Both the position numbers and the translations under genes were made by a program. From Leptodactylus fallax (taxonomy: Eukaryota > Chordata > Amphibia > Anura > Leptodactylidae), in assembly GCA_947044405.1 (NCBI GenBank), contig CAMRHE010000358.1, forward strand, positions 1,922,001 through 1,986,000: a DNA stretch of 64,000 nucleotides, read 5' to 3'. This document shows, one piece after another, positions 12,233 to 24,081 of the stretch; the first letter of the stretch is position 1, and the number at the start of each line of letters is the position of its first letter. The notes under the pieces are model-generated. The model was given only the letters and a program-made list of their open reading frames with translations. It was not told the DNA's origin and ran no database searches.

Positions 12233-13953
12233 TTCGGACCAAACTAATTCGGTCTGAAACAAAACTGTCTGGCAAACCTTGCAAATATTAGAGGAACGAA
12301 TCTACTTTAATAATAACTAAATTATTTATTATGATTTGCTCTGGTTTGTCAGAGGACTAAAACAAAGGATAGGCAGAGCACTACAACAGTGGTCACATAT
12401 GGAGCCTGAAAGACTCAAATATAAACTATAATACTGTTCTTTTAAACTGAAACCGCCGGACAAAAAAGTCCAACTTTTTTGTCTGGCGAATTTGGATGTT
12501 ACAGAGTCTTCAAATGTGAACGTAGCCTTAGAGAAGGATATCATAGTAACATACTTAGTTGTCTAGGGCCATGAAGCTGTTAATGTTAATGGTATTTAAT
12601 CCTATGATTACATACAATACTACTGGGTACTGTAGCTCATGTTTATTATACTATATCTGTGAAGAGCCGGGCTGGCTAGGTCATCAGTATAAAAAAATCG
12701 ATTTGGGATTAGACAACCCTTTTAATCACGATATGTATTCAAACCCATGTACACAGTATTTCATATGTATAGCTCCCTGAAAGTTACTGATGTTGACAAT
12801 GTTTGTATGGTATCCCCCTCTATTTCCCAGAGTGGTTGGCTGCTAAGAGGGGCTTTTAATGGCTTTTATTTAACTACAGATATCCAATTATAGTTAATGT
12901 CATAAATATCACATTTCTGAAAGTAACATTTTGATCCAAGTTACCTTAGAAGTTTTTTTTTTCATCTCATATCAATGACAATTATGGGCTAAGAAAGCGA
13001 TCTTTGTCATGCAAAGAAATCTCCTGTACAGTTACAGTAGAATGACCTTCCTTCTTTATACACATTATGAAGTGAAGCACTAACAAGACAGTCAGGATGT
13101 AATGTCATGTGTATATGAATAATGAAGGTTTCAAGGGCATTTCTTCTCTAATAGCACCATGTACTTTCTGCCCTAGATACAACTTCTATGTATGAATACA
13201 GCCAGCTACTGTAAGTGAAATATTCTTTAGCAATGACTAAGACGTTAGTAGTATCCCTGGGACACTGCAGGCAAGCAGCAAATCCTCCTCCAAAAATGAG
13301 AATTGTATTTCTCTATCTTGTGCATTAGGAAAATATAATTTGCTTTATATTGCATTCGATCAGAGGATCATGACAGTTTCCAGTAAGATAAATGTGGTAT
13401 CACAATGTCTGTTGGCATGCATTCTATTTAGCGAATCCTTCTTTTCTCTACTTCAGCATTTTGCTCAAGAGATGCAGTATTATTTGACTTATGTGATATT
13501 TCATTAGTGTTGTTATAAACAAGGACATTGCCCTGTCAATTGAGACTGTCTCTTCTGCTCTGTTCTCTAAAAGATGGACCGGGCTTGGAATACTCATTTT
13601 CAATCCGTTCACCTCCACCTGCAGTTCCATTACATTGTTGATATTTATTAGGGATGCTGAAAAGTGAGATTTATGCAGTGGCTCTCTAGGGCACCTTATA
13701 TTAATGTATTTGTCACTTGTGCTGATAAATTAAAGTAGAAAATATAATAAAAAGTTCAAACATGCCAAAGCATTCTAAGAAGAATAAGGAAAGCTTGTAA
13801 ACAACTGATTTTTTTCAAAAATAAATAATGCATTTTTTAATTTAAAAGACTGAATTATTTATTGCACGTAATATTACTTTAGGTGACTATATAATACCTG
13901 CTCTCAATCTTTTTCTTAAAAGGGGTATTTTTCTTTATATAAATAAATAAAGC
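12233..13953. other. AT-rich unique sequence
   Basis: No gene or RNA was identified. At about 12450-12535 'aaaccgccggacaaaaaagtcc...' followed by 'gtgaacgtagcctta' looks like half of a MITE with TTA-type ends. Confidence 0.35.
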
Positions 13954-14147
13954 TTAAAGGGTTTATCCGGTTTCTAACATTGATGACCGCAGGTCATCAG
14001 TACCGTTATGTAAACAATACCGAGAACCATGCTGTCTCGGTACCGGTGACCTGCGGGGGTCCCAAGTGTCGGACCCTCGCAGTTCTAATGTTGGTGGGCT
14101 ATCCTAAGGATAGGTCATCAATGTTAGAAACCGGATAACCCCTTTAA
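13954..14147. mobile_element. Complete TTAAAGGGTTTATCCGG foldback MITE
   Basis: The left TTAAAGGGTTTATCCGG and right CCGGATAACCCCTTTAA are inverted, with TTAA at both borders (13954-13957 and 14144-14147). Inner arms 'tctaacattgatgacc' and 'ggtcatcaatgttaga' pair as well. The element is 194 bp including targets. The TTAA target suggests mobilisation by a piggyBac-type transposase (inference). Confidence 0.75.
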
Positions 14148-14399
14148 CCAGGCGCTGTTATTTCTACAAACTTTGCATAAATGAATAGCAGGAGTGATTA
14201 TGTGAAACTTTGTAATATATCTTATCGGAGAGACATGCAACCTTTTGCTCTCATCTGCTGTGCTAAACTACTTTTCACTCTGACATTCACTGTTTTATCC
14301 ATCTTGAAACAGACTGCAGGTCACATAAGCCATGACTCATCTCCATAGAAGTCTATGAAGATGGGAGGTGAGAGGAGTGAGAATAAAGTGCAGTAGTTA

Positions 14400-14755
14400 A
14401 GAGAAGAAACCCCACATACAGAAATGTAGCAAAAAAATGCTGCTGAAAAAAACACAGCCAAAACTCGTTTTGAGTTTTTGCTGCGTTTTTCTCTGCACTT
14501 TTTCTTCCCCAATTAAATCTATAGCGGAAAAGCTTCCACAACTAAAATTAACGTTCTGCGTTTTTTGTTTTTTTTTCAAAAAATACACTCGTTTTTGAAA
14601 ATGCAGCTTGTCTGTAGCTTTTTTCGCAATGTGTAGATGAGATTACTGAAATCTCATTCTCTTTGCTGGAACTGTAAAACGCAGCATTTTTTTTTTTTTT
14701 TTGCTGCTTTTCCGCAGTAGCCAAAAATTCTGCATTTATGCAACTTGGGGACTGT
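14400..14755. repeat. GGCCCCACGT-family MITE, diverged
   Basis: It contains the family phrases 'aaatgtagcaaaaaaatgctgctg', 'tttttctctgcacttttt' and 'aatgtgtagatgagatt', with 'gcaacttgggg' near the right end. A T-run of about 16 lies near 14690. Three overlapping minus-strand frames here are products of the repeat. Confidence 0.5.
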
Positions 14756-15019
14756 TTAGAAGCTTCCTATTACTACAAAAGTACATGTCAATATTTATGT
14801 CCTGCTTAATCCTTGGGCTTTTTCTAAGTGAGAGAGACAGACAGATATAGAGTAGATTTCTCCTCTACTGACTACTACTCTAATTTCACCCACCAATTCA
14901 GAGAGTAATGAAAACTAGAGTTGAAAATAATGCAAAATATTAGTCTTGTAATGACCAGAAATAGGGTTATTTCTCATGGACACACATCTTGAAAAGTCAC
15001 ATAAAATGGCAGGTATGCT

Positions 15020-15343
15020 TTAAAGGGTTTGTTCAGGATGAAGCTTTTTTTTTTAAGAAACAGCAATATGTCTGTTAATGGGTTGTGTCTGGTATTGCAT
15101 TTTAGCTCCATTCACTTGACTAAGGTTGAACTAACTCGCATTAATACGCTATCACATGTAGAAGTCACAACTAACCATTCATTTTCAACTGAGTGCCCGC
15201 ATTTCCAAACTGGTATAGACAGACCAAGTCTGTTATAAAAACAGTTGTTTCTTCTGAGTAACTCTCTATTCTGACTCATAATGGTGCATCCAAAAGGATT
15301 ACTTTTTTACGACATTCACATGGACCATTAGACAACCCTTTAA
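15020..15343. mobile_element. TTAA-flanked MITE (GGGTTTGTTCAGG end)
   Basis: The left TTAAAGGGTTTGTTCAGG and right AGACAACCCTTTAA are inverted, with TTAA at 15020-15023 and 15340-15343. The interior includes a 'gtctggtattgcattttagctccattcactt' block typical of anuran repeats of this kind. It has no coding potential. Confidence 0.6.
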
Positions 15344-15737
15344 TAAATGTATAATGAAAAGTTAAGCGATGTTCTAATATACATTGTGTGCAATTTTTTC
15401 ACATCTTTCAAGATATTTGTTTCATTTCATTGGACTAGCACATGTATTGCTTATTTGGAGAGAAGTAGAATCTTTTCTGGTCATGTGATGATCATACATG
15501 CAGAGTTTTTTGGTTACATATACCAGTAGACACTCACAGACTCTTGTGCTTTACTTGGTTATTTGCCTGTTTTCTAGTTCTTTTTTGTGTTCCTATGGAG
15601 ATACAGCACACAGTAAGAGTGCCTTTTGAATAACAACAATAAGAGGTTGAAGAATTGATACACATGTCAGAGCTTTGTCTGTTGAAGCTACGATGTACAC
15701 ATACCACTGAGATTTTTTTGTCAAAGCTGCAATATCC

Positions 15738-15812
15738 CTTTAAGGCTACAGCCCCACTTTGCGGAAACGGAACTTTTTTTGTTGCAGATTTTGCTGCGGT
15801 TTTTTGAGCCAA
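15738..15812 (-). repeat. GGCCCCACGT-family MITE fragment
   Basis: GGCTACAGCCCCACTTTGCG is followed by 'gaaacggaactttttttgttgcagattttgctgcgg', the left half of the copy at 53964-54182. The opposite end is absent. Confidence 0.55.
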
Positions 15813-15840
15813 AGCCAAGTATGGTTACAAAAGAAATAGG

Positions 15841-17179
15841 AAATATATAGCAAGCTGTTATACTGCTACCTTCTGGTCATTCCACTCCATATAAAATCTT
15901 TTGATATCAGATTGGCTGCTGTTTATAAGCACAGATCTATCAAAGGCTCATAAGAAATTCAGTGCATGGAGAGCATATTTCAATTACAGCAAGGTGAGAT
16001 TGATTGTAAAGTAAAGATTACTAAACCAGTAATAAAAAAACAAAAAACAAAACCATTACAGTTACTGCCACACATACACTGAAATAAATAAGCCTTTAGA
16101 AAGGGAGGGTCACATTAAGTAAATTTCATTTATTTAACAGTTTGCAGACCACACCCGAAATTATGTAGCTGCAGAATCAGGGAGCTTGCTGTTACAACAG
16201 CTGGACCTCCAATAGAGAAGGCAGGAATGGTGTATTACCTGTGTAATACATAACTCAAGGAGTTACAGGAGTCACCATGATGCTGCTCCCCTATTGGGCA
16301 AGCGGTCACGTGATTTGTCAGGGGTAAGGAACTTTATAAGCAGCTGGGTCCTAGAGGACCTAGTCCAGCTCTGCAGTATAGATTGCAATTCCTCCTGTAA
16401 CCGGATGTAATGTATCAAGCCCAGAGGAAATCACAAGAAAAGAGAACTAAAATACTCCCAAAGGTGTATAATGGCTTTAAGGGGGCACAATGAAACAAAT
16501 AAATAAATAAAAAGACAAAAAAAAATATAAAAAATAAACAAAAAAAATACTGCCACTACTACACCCACAATAGTATTTCTAGTGACACCCCCGGCAACAC
16601 AACAAGAGAAAACTATTTAAAAAATTTTAAAAGCACTTTGTGATATTTAAAAAAAAAACCATAAAATGTGAAAAACAGACACATTTCCCCTCCTGTGTTA
16701 TTTACTTTTTTGGAGTTTAAAATAAAGGAAAAACATGCAAAAATAAAAACAGAATAAAAGTAAAGTCCTATTTATCTCTAAAAAGAGACACAAAAATTAT
16801 TTGAATAGTTTAAACAAAAAAATTTTTTTATAGCCATCAAAACCGCATGCACTAAAAAAGCTGAAAATGTGTCCAGTCCTTAGCCAGGAAAAAGAGCCTG
16901 GGACTGAAGTGGTTTAAAAGAACTTTTCACCACTTCCACCAACTCCTTGTATCCTTCACTAGGTGCCACACCATTGGTTCTGGCATTAGTATTTTTCTCT
17001 CGCCTCCAACCCTCTAAAACAAACAAATGTTTCTTGTAACTAGAAATCGGTCTTTCATCTTTGCAGAATTAAATTAATCAGCCATATAGGCATGCTCTTG
17101 AGAATGAATTGCCCATTAAAGATTGCCCAAGTGCATCTCAATGAAGTTCAATTCAAAACAGATTGGAAGTAATTCAAAA
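15841..17179. other. Unannotated sequence with A-rich patch
   Basis: No gene was seen. 16495-16900 is strongly A-rich, with AAATA and AAAAACA runs. 16290-16400 contains GC-richer sequence around 'gcggtcacgtgattt' that may belong to an unidentified dispersed repeat. Confidence 0.35.
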
Positions 17180-17425
17180 ACCATGTGGCATAAACGTCGT
17201 GGCAAGAACTGCAGCATTTTACAGTCCCTGCAAAGTGGATGGGACTCTAGCAAACCGTCGTGTTTTTGGAAATCGCAGCATGTCAATAAGACCTAAAGAC
17301 ACTGCGGTGGTTTGTCTATAGGTATAATGGAAGCAAAAAGTCTGTAGAGGAAAACTCTACGGACTTTCTGTGAAAAACACGTGCGTTTCAGCCGCACGTT
17401 TTGCCTCAACGTGGGGCCTTAGCCT
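17180..17425. repeat. GGCCCCACGT-family MITE, partial
   Basis: It carries the family's 'cagtccctgcaaagtggatggga', 'aaatcgcagcatgtcaat' and 'ggaaaactctacggactttctg' phrases and ends AACGTGGGGCCTTAGCC. The left end is incomplete. Confidence 0.55.
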
Positions 17426-17539
17426 CAAAGTCTGATTTTGATGACCCATTTAGAGTTAGACTTGCACATTTACTAAAGATCTTTGCTGAGTAATGAATTC
17501 AGGAATTGCTTTAGGGAGCAGAATGAATGGGTGTGTCTA

Positions 17540-17609
17540 TTTTACTCAAAAAAACGCAGCAAAATCTGTAACAAAAAAAGCTGCGTTTCCGCAACGTGGG
17601 GCTTCAGCC
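17540..17609. repeat. GGCCCCACGT-family MITE half-copy
   Basis: 'ctcaaaaaaacgcagcaaaatctg' followed by 'gctgcgtttccgcaacgtgg' and GGCTTCAGCC is the right half of the family. It abuts the next element directly. Confidence 0.55.
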
Positions 17610-17814
17610 TAAAGGGGTTTTCTAGACCCAAATTGACTTTTCATACTAATGACCCATCCATAGGATAGGTCATCAGTATGTGATCTGTGGGAGTCTGACA
17701 CCAGAACCTCGCACAGATAAGCAGTCTCCAGCAGTCAACAGTCTCCAGAGCAGTGATTATCCTGTGGATAGTTCATCAGTATGAAAAATCAATTTGGTTG
17801 AAAAACCCCTTTAA
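17609..17814. mobile_element. TTAAAGGGG-type MITE
   Basis: CTAAAGGGGTTTTCTAGACC at the left mirrors 'ggttgaaaaacccctttaa' at the right. Inner arms 'ttttcatactaatgacc' and 'gttcatcagtatgaaaa' also pair. The right border is TTAA (17811-17814) and the left border is CTAA, probably mutated. It shares its right TTAA with the neighbouring palindrome. Confidence 0.65.
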
Positions 17815-18408
17815 AGAGAACCTTTCATGTCCTCAGGCACATGCGGTTTTACATACCGCTAGAAAGCCGACAGCGCGCTGAATTCAGCGCACTGCCGGCT
17901 TTCCCGGTATGTGCCCCGGGGCTGGAGATATCGGCGGTGTAAGTTTCACGGTTTACTGTCAGAAAGGCGTTCCTGACAGTCTAGCTGCACTGTGAGGAAC
18001 GCCCTCCCCGACAGTTCTCATTCATAGACTTGTACTGAGGGGGCGTTTCTCACAGCTGAGCGTCATCACTGGGCGGTAAGGAACGCCTCCTCTCTCTGTA
18101 CTCGTCTATAGCGCTGTACTGTTAGAGGGGGCGTTCCATACTGCCCGGCGATGACGCTGAGCTGTGAGGAACGCCCCCCAGTACAAGTCTGTGAGGAACG
18201 AGAACTGTCAGGGAGGGCGTTCCTCACAGCGCAGCTAGACTGTCAAGAACGCCTTACTGACAGTAAACCGTGAAACTTACACCGCCGATATCTCCAGCCC
18301 TGGGGCACATACCGGGAAAGCTGGCAATGCGCTGAATTCAGCGTGCTGTAGGCTTTCTAGCGGTATGTAAAACCGCATGTGCCTGAGGACATGAAAGGTC
18401 CTCTTTAA
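17811..18408. mobile_element. 598-bp TTAA-flanked palindromic element
   Basis: Almost the whole element is an inverted repeat: TTAAAGAGAACCTTTCATG at the left, CATGAAAGGTCCTCTTTAA at the right. The arms continue through 'cctcaggcacatgcggttttacataccgctagaaagcc', 'gaattcagcgc', 'ggagatatcggcggtgtaag' and 'gcgttcct'. TTAA lies at both borders. It has no coding capacity. It is the best-preserved copy of the family also seen at 4346-4697 and 53841-54378. A piggyBac-type target is inferred. Confidence 0.75.
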
Positions 18409-18778
18409 GGACCTGGCCTTGTTGTCATTTTCTCATTGTAGTATTCTGAAATCCATACCTGCAGCAATATCTATTTTATATAGGTTTTTATGTCTAGGTA
18501 ATTGTATATAAGAGAAACACTTCTATTTGAGACCATACTAGGCTGAAAATCTGCATTTTTTATTTGTTTTTGAGTCAAAGCCAGGAGTAGATTTAGCAGA
18601 AAATTGTTCCCTTATATTTAGATAGACTTTATATTTATATAGAGGGTGCTGTTAATAAGCTCCCGGCAGTTGTGTCAACACATTGGCACCCCTGATTGTA
18701 GCACTGGGAAAATGATGCAGTAGAACTAAATACAAGGAACCACTTAGATGTTGTGGTCACTATTAGCATGGCATCTAA

Positions 18779-18991
18779 GGCTACATGCACATGACCGAGT
18801 GTGCCATCCAAGTGAGGCTCTGATGCTCCCTCCTGATCCACTAATTATAGAATAGGTCCTTTTCTTCTATGTGATATTGGATTGCAATAAAGCATGGAAG
18901 ACATTTAGTTGACACTCGGATGTGATCCGAGTGCCTTCCTTTAAAAGATTGTCCCCCCTCAACCTACACACTAGGTCATGTGCATGAGGCC
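18779..18991. mobile_element. GGCTACATGCACATGACC MITE with TAA target
   Basis: The left end GGCTACATGCACATGACCG mirrors the right end GGTCATGTGCATGAGGCC. TAA is duplicated outside (18776-18778 and 18992-18994). Inner arms 'gagtgtgccatccaagtg' and 'cactcggatgtgatccgagtg' are partly complementary. The short frame across it is not a gene. Confidence 0.72.
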
Positions 18992-19169
18992 TAAGGTTTT
19001 GAGTGCCTGGGATCTTTATTTTCCAGGACACCACAGCAGAGAGTAAACAGTACGTTTCAACGTGTCCCAAGTCAGGACCGTTTCCCTGCTGTACATTTAC
19101 AATATGGTGCCTTAACTTGTCACAAATTTATGGCATAGTGTGGGAAGTGGTTAAAGGAGTAGTGCTTGC

Positions 19170-19226
19170 AGGACTTTTCAAGCGAAATGGGAGACGGAAT
19201 CCCCGAACGCAGATGTGAACCTAGCC
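19170..19226. repeat. Half-copy of GGTTCACACCTGC-type MITE
   Basis: 'gcaggacttttcaagcgaaatggg' and the terminal CGCAGATGTGAACCTAGCC match the right half of the 4802-5065 element. No left half was found. Confidence 0.5.
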
Positions 19227-19810
19227 TCACCTATACAGTTCTACCTTAAGTTACCATATTACTTTGTTCTGGAACAACCATGGTAAATTGAACCTTTTAC
19301 CATAAAAAAATAGAGTTCTAACTTCTATAAAAGATAAAGTAAATAAACAGCACAGAAATTGGGAACTATAATATTTAGAAAAAATGGTAGTTAAGAGTAG
19401 ATATTCTTTCAAGTTATTTTGCAATTTAGTAACCTTTTTATATTTACTCTTCATGCGCTCTTTCATTTCTCTAAATTTATTTCAAATTGAACTTAACATT
19501 TAAAATAGCTCTCTTTGATACTAATGCCTTTTGAGTTTGCAACTAGGGTGCTTTGTAGAATTACATTTCATAATTTATTGCACATGTAGTCTTTAAAGCT
19601 AGATTATGTTACCCAGAAATGGTTGTTTGGGGAATATTCAATTAAACTTTTTGAACAGTAACAAAACAATAGCAATATAATGCTTGTAATAAAGAAATAA
19701 TGACAATATGTAATGCATTTGCCACCACAGAACAATATCTGCATACATATAAAGCAGAATTAAATGGGAGGCATTAAGATAAGTAACAACTTTAAAATAG
19801 CTTGTGACTG

Positions 19811-19828
19811 CTATAGTTGTGAGTCTCA
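19811..19828 (+). repeat. Left direct repeat flanking the PLE pair
   Basis: CTATAGTTGTGAGTCTCA here matches CTATAATTGTGAGTATCA at 28400-28417 in 16 of 18 positions and in direct orientation. It behaves like a target-site duplication of the whole double element. A 36-bp segment (19829-19864) separates it from the left arm; TCTCACAG occurs at both ends of that segment. Confidence 0.6.
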
Positions 19829-20558
19829 CAGGTTCTACACCATTCCCTATTACTTCATATCTCACAGAAAATAAATGGTTTCAAACGATAAAACTTAACT
19901 TTTAATATTTTAATATAAAAAATACACAAAGGAAGTCCACTAATCTACTAAAAGACAGATCAATGTGGTCTGTGCCTGCCTATTCAAAGTTTATTCAGGA
20001 TTTAAATGTTAGACAGTATTCACACTCTCCAACTTTCCACTGGACCTAGGGTGTAATTAGATACTTTCACCACCCTTAGACTAAGGTTATAGTATCACGG
20101 CTGCATCATACAACAGGTCAGTATTTTGTCAGTTGCTCTTAGTGCTAGGAAAACCCAAACACCTGGTCCCCACACACATAATTTGTAAAGCATCACTGAC
20201 TAGACTCCTGCACAGCCATGATATACCTCCACAACCCTAGTCTGTAGTATGTACATATGCCAGTAATCTAGGTACAGGTCACAGTAACTTCATTTTCTGT
20301 CATTAAAATGTTATAACCATAAGGGAAACTATGATATTCTGACCCTTATACTCAATAAACACCTATATTACAGCCATTACTGATATCCCCTATGTTGACT
20401 CCAGGGATATACAGCTACCATTTCCATTAGTGACTCAAATTCCACCAACTAATCTCCAGGCTACTCAGACTGCCCCAGTCTCCTGTCAGTCCTTCATGCC
20501 CCCAAGTGGTATGGCTTGTGGTCAACTAACTCAAAAATAGAAAATAGAAAATAAACTT

Positions 20559-20605
20559 GCTCTACGCGTTTCCCCTGTGTTATCTGTATCAGGTTCATCA
20601 GGAGC
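20559..20605 (-). ncRNA. Hammerhead ribozyme motif, type I minimal (left copy)
   Basis: Read on the minus strand, the order is: helix I strand GCUC, core CUGAUGA, one unpaired A, helix II CCUG...CAGG, GAAA, then CGCG with U16.1 and A17, and the closing GAGC. This is the hammerhead core in correct order. Helix III would be only the self-complementary ACGCGU, as in the small PLE hammerheads reported to work better as dimers (established knowledge of the family). The predicted cut is after A17. It is identical to the right-copy motif. No activity can be shown from sequence. Confidence 0.72.
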
Positions 20606-21561
20606 CAGTGCTAATAAACTTATCAATTGGTCTAAGCTGCTATAAATATTTTTAAAAAATGCAGTTACAACTGCAGTTCCTGGAGCACTGATGGTGTGCT
20701 CCAGTGTATAGAGTAGCTGACGCCACACTGAGCCTTGCCTGCATTATAAAGGTCAGCCCATTCATTCGGTGCCACCCCCTTTCCTAATGCTGTCTGCAGT
20801 GAGCCAATAGAAATCACTAGCTCACTCCACCTATCACGCCTCCTAGGGGATGTGTCCACCTCAGTCCTCTACTGCGTTCATGTGACTGCCAATCATGTGA
20901 CCACTGAATGTAAACAATTCCAGTGATCCAGCGCTAGACGGTGAATCTACTGATTCACATTTGATTTTCACCTAATCTACATAAGCTGCTGATCATCAGG
21001 CCGCTGAGTCTCAGCCATTCCGATGATCAAGGGCCAACTGGTAATTTTGTATACTTAACCTCCATTCCTCCATACACCAGGTCATAAAACCAGAGGGGGA
21101 GATATCCAAAACAGAGTTCAATCCGTATCCATATTATCCTATCACAAACGTACTCTAAAGGAGTCGGAGGTTAGGTATAACCCCAGACCGTGACAGCGGA
21201 TGGATCATAAATCTACCTATCATAGTTCACATAGTTCACATACAGTGGGCTCTCCCTTATTGTTCCCCATCAAACTATAGATAACCTAACCATCCCACTC
21301 AGATCCATTTGCATACCTCCTAATGGTCAATCCCTACAACTCTAACTCTTTTCTATTTCTCAACCCTCTGATTGCGTACCAAAACTACCGTACATCATAG
21401 CTACGACCCATCAATCACCACAACATTATATTGTAAATCGTACCTCACCACCTAGATTCAGGCAATGTAAAAGATAGCGGAAGAGAGACCCCTTAACGTC
21501 TACCCATCTAAATACGGGGCAATAAATGACACGATACTACTCCCATATTTCTCACCCCTAT

Positions 21562-24081
21562 TCATCTTTCTTCAATAAATGGCGCAAAGGATATCAAATC
21601 ATTGAGGCCTCTAGGTTTGACACAGTCAAACCTAAATATCCATTCCGCTTCCTTCCTCAAAATTGCCCTATCCCAATCTCCTCCTCGTGGTGATTTGCGT
21701 ACTAACTCAATGCCCTGAAATCTCAATGTAGATGGGTCACCTCCATGTTTGCTCCAGAAATGTAAACTCAGGGGACGTTCTTCTCTCCTGTTAATATATC
21801 CCACATGATCTAATATCCTACGACGTAATTCCCTTTTCGTTTTACCCACGTAATTCACTGGGCACGGACAGGATGCAACATACACCACACCCACAGAGCG
21901 GCAATTAATGAAATCTCTCGTATAATATTTTTTACCCGTAGCTGCCGCCGTAACTTCACGTCCCTTCAAAATAAATTCACAGGCCCTACAACCACCACAC
22001 CTAAATGTGCCTGCCGGTCTTTCACTCCCCAACCAGGTACCCCCAGACTCCTCTGGTTCCAGATGACTATGAACTAGTCTGTCTCTGAGGTTCCGGCCTC
22101 TTCTGTAGGTGATTGATGGATATTCAGATACCCTATCCCTTAAATCAGGGTCCTGTCGAAGGATATCCCAATATGATCTCAATATGTCAACCACCATTCT
22201 GGAACCTTGATCAAATGTCCCGATTAATCTAATGATATTTTGGGGAGGCGGTTCATCTTTTGGTATAAGTAATCTTTGTCTGTCACATTCTGTCGCAAAA
22301 CGTCTAGCATCCTGGAGCACATTTTTCGGGTACCCTCTACTCCTAAATCTTTGCTCTAATAATTGAGATTGAGTATTAAATTCCTGGACCGAAGAACAGT
22401 TTCTGCGTACATGTAAAAACTGTCCCTTGGGGATCCCACTACGAAGTGGTCTCGGATGGGAGCTTTCCCACCTCAAGAGATTGTTTGTTGCTGTCTCCTT
22501 ACGATACAAAGTGGTGGATATATTCCCATCACTCCCAATTGATATACTAAGGACCAGGAAATTAATATTGTTTTGACTGATGGTCGCTGTGAATTTCAAG
22601 TTCAAATCATTAATGTTCAATTTCCTCACAAACTCCCAGAAACATTCCACTGAGCCAGTCCATATTAACAATATGTCATCAATGTATCTGAGCCATAGGA
22701 GGATGTGTCTAGTCCATTCCTCCCATGCCTCAGAAAAGACGTGACGCTCCTCCCACCACCCCAAGAACAAGTTGGCATATGTCGGGGATGCAGGGCTGCC
22801 CATGGCAGAACCCTGCAACTGGTGGAAGAAGCGTCTATTGAACGTAAATACATTCCGAGTCAGGATAAATCTCATCAGTTCCATGACCAACTGATTATGG
22901 GAATCCATGTGTATGCCCCTCATATGTAGGAAATACTCCACAGCCCCACACCCCAAATCATGGGGTATGGAGCTGTATAACGCCTCCACGTCCAAGCTTG
23001 CCAATGATGAATTAGCTGTAACATGTACTCCCTCAAGGTGCCTCAAAACGTCCATAGTGTCCCAGACATACGACGGCAGGGCCAGCACAAATGGACGCAA
23101 GATCTTATCCACGTATGCGCTGGCCCCTTCAGTTATGCCGCCGATGCCCGAGACAATTGGACGCCCCTTAAGGGGAGGATACCCCTTGTGCACCTTGGGG
23201 AGACAATAGAAGGTAGCCATACGTGGAAATTTAGGGCACATGAACTCCCATTCCTTCCTACTGATAAGACCATTCTGTCTTGCCTCATCCAGAATGGTAC
23301 GCAGTTCAATCATGTAATCTGATGTAGGATCAGTACACAAGATCTCATAATTATCCCGTATAGAGAGGATGTCCATGCACATCATCACATATTCATCCCT
23401 ATTCATGATCACAATGTTGCCCCCCTTATCGGAGGGCTTAATAACAATGGACCTATCCCTCTCTAAATTCAATAGTGCCTTCATCTCTGGGGAAGTCAAG
23501 TTCATTTTATTTCGCTGAGGGATCGTCAACTCCGATAATCTCCCCACTACCATTCTCTCAAAAATATCAATAACTGATGTATCACACGGCGGGGGAGTAG
23601 CTGTACTCCTCAAATGGAGATCTGTAAAGGGACCCGGACCCGTAAGGCCCTCACCCTCATTAGACAATTCTTCCAAAATATCTAGGCCTTGAAGATCCTC
23701 AACTTCCAGACCTAATTCACTAGACCGTCTCTGTTCTATAATTGCCATAAATTTAGACCAGCGTAACTTTCTGGTAAATAAAGCAACATCTTTAACCCAT
23801 GAGAACAGATCAAATCGAGTTGCAGGCACAAAGGATAGTCCTTTAGATAACATATGTGACTCTGCATCAGTTAGAACATGTGATGACAAATTGATAATTT
23901 GCATCTCATCCTCACTGGACTGAATTAAAAGGGAATCAGTGGTGGGCCCATGTGATCTCACTGGGTTTCTGCACGGCCCCGCAATAGATATTGAGTTATT
24001 GGGGGCCCTTGGCATAAAAAACCGGTTGCTCCTGATTTCTCCCTGTTGGAATTCCACTAGTGGGAACCATCCCTCTTTCAT
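21562..24081 (-). CDS. PLE reverse transcriptase + GIY-YIG endonuclease, 839 aa
   Basis: The protein would copy its RNA into DNA and nick the target. An N-terminal Neptune-type block (IINLSSHVLT... SKGLSFVP) begins near residue 60. RT motif A is SLDVEALY (Asp364), followed by GSAMGSP and YIDD (466-469). A Cys cluster CGGCRAC (about 695-701) precedes a GIY-YIG domain, GVVYV (731-735) and NYVG (743-746), with RRRILDH and a late Glu (KEAEW). The frame is uninterrupted. One oddity is Val510 in the FLDLSI segment, where the partner copy has Asp, a position usually Asp in this RT group, so this copy may be impaired. The ATG lies in an ATGA overlap with the upstream frame, so the true start is uncertain. 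Six residues differ from the partner by my reading. Confidence 0.92.
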   Translation of the reverse strand: MKEGWFPLVEFQQGEIRSNRFFMPRAPNNSISIAGPCRNPVRSHGPTTDSLLIQSSEDEMQIINLSSHVLTDAESHMLSKGLSFVPATRFDLFSWVKDVALFTRKLRWSKFMAIIEQRRSSELGLEVEDLQGLDILEELSNEGEGLTGPGPFTDLHLRSTATPPPCDTSVIDIFERMVVGRLSELTIPQRNKMNLTSPEMKALLNLERDRSIVIKPSDKGGNIVIMNRDEYVMMCMDILSIRDNYEILCTDPTSDYMIELRTILDEARQNGLISRKEWEFMCPKFPRMATFYCLPKVHKGYPPLKGRPIVSGIGGITEGASAYVDKILRPFVLALPSYVWDTMDVLRHLEGVHVTANSSLASLDVEALYSSIPHDLGCGAVEYFLHMRGIHMDSHNQLVMELMRFILTRNVFTFNRRFFHQLQGSAMGSPASPTYANLFLGWWEERHVFSEAWEEWTRHILLWLRYIDDILLIWTGSVECFWEFVRKLNINDLNLKFTATISQNNINFLVLSISIGSDGNISTTLYRKETATNNLLRWESSHPRPLRSGIPKGQFLHVRRNCSSVQEFNTQSQLLEQRFRSRGYPKNVLQDARRFATECDRQRLLIPKDEPPPQNIIRLIGTFDQGSRMVVDILRSYWDILRQDPDLRDRVSEYPSITYRRGRNLRDRLVHSHLEPEESGGTWLGSERPAGTFRCGGCRACEFILKGREVTAAATGKKYYTRDFINCRSVGVVYVASCPCPVNYVGKTKRELRRRILDHVGYINRREERPLSLHFWSKHGGDPSTLRFQGIELVRKSPRGGDWDRAILRKEAEWIFRFDCVKPRGLNDLISFAPFIEER

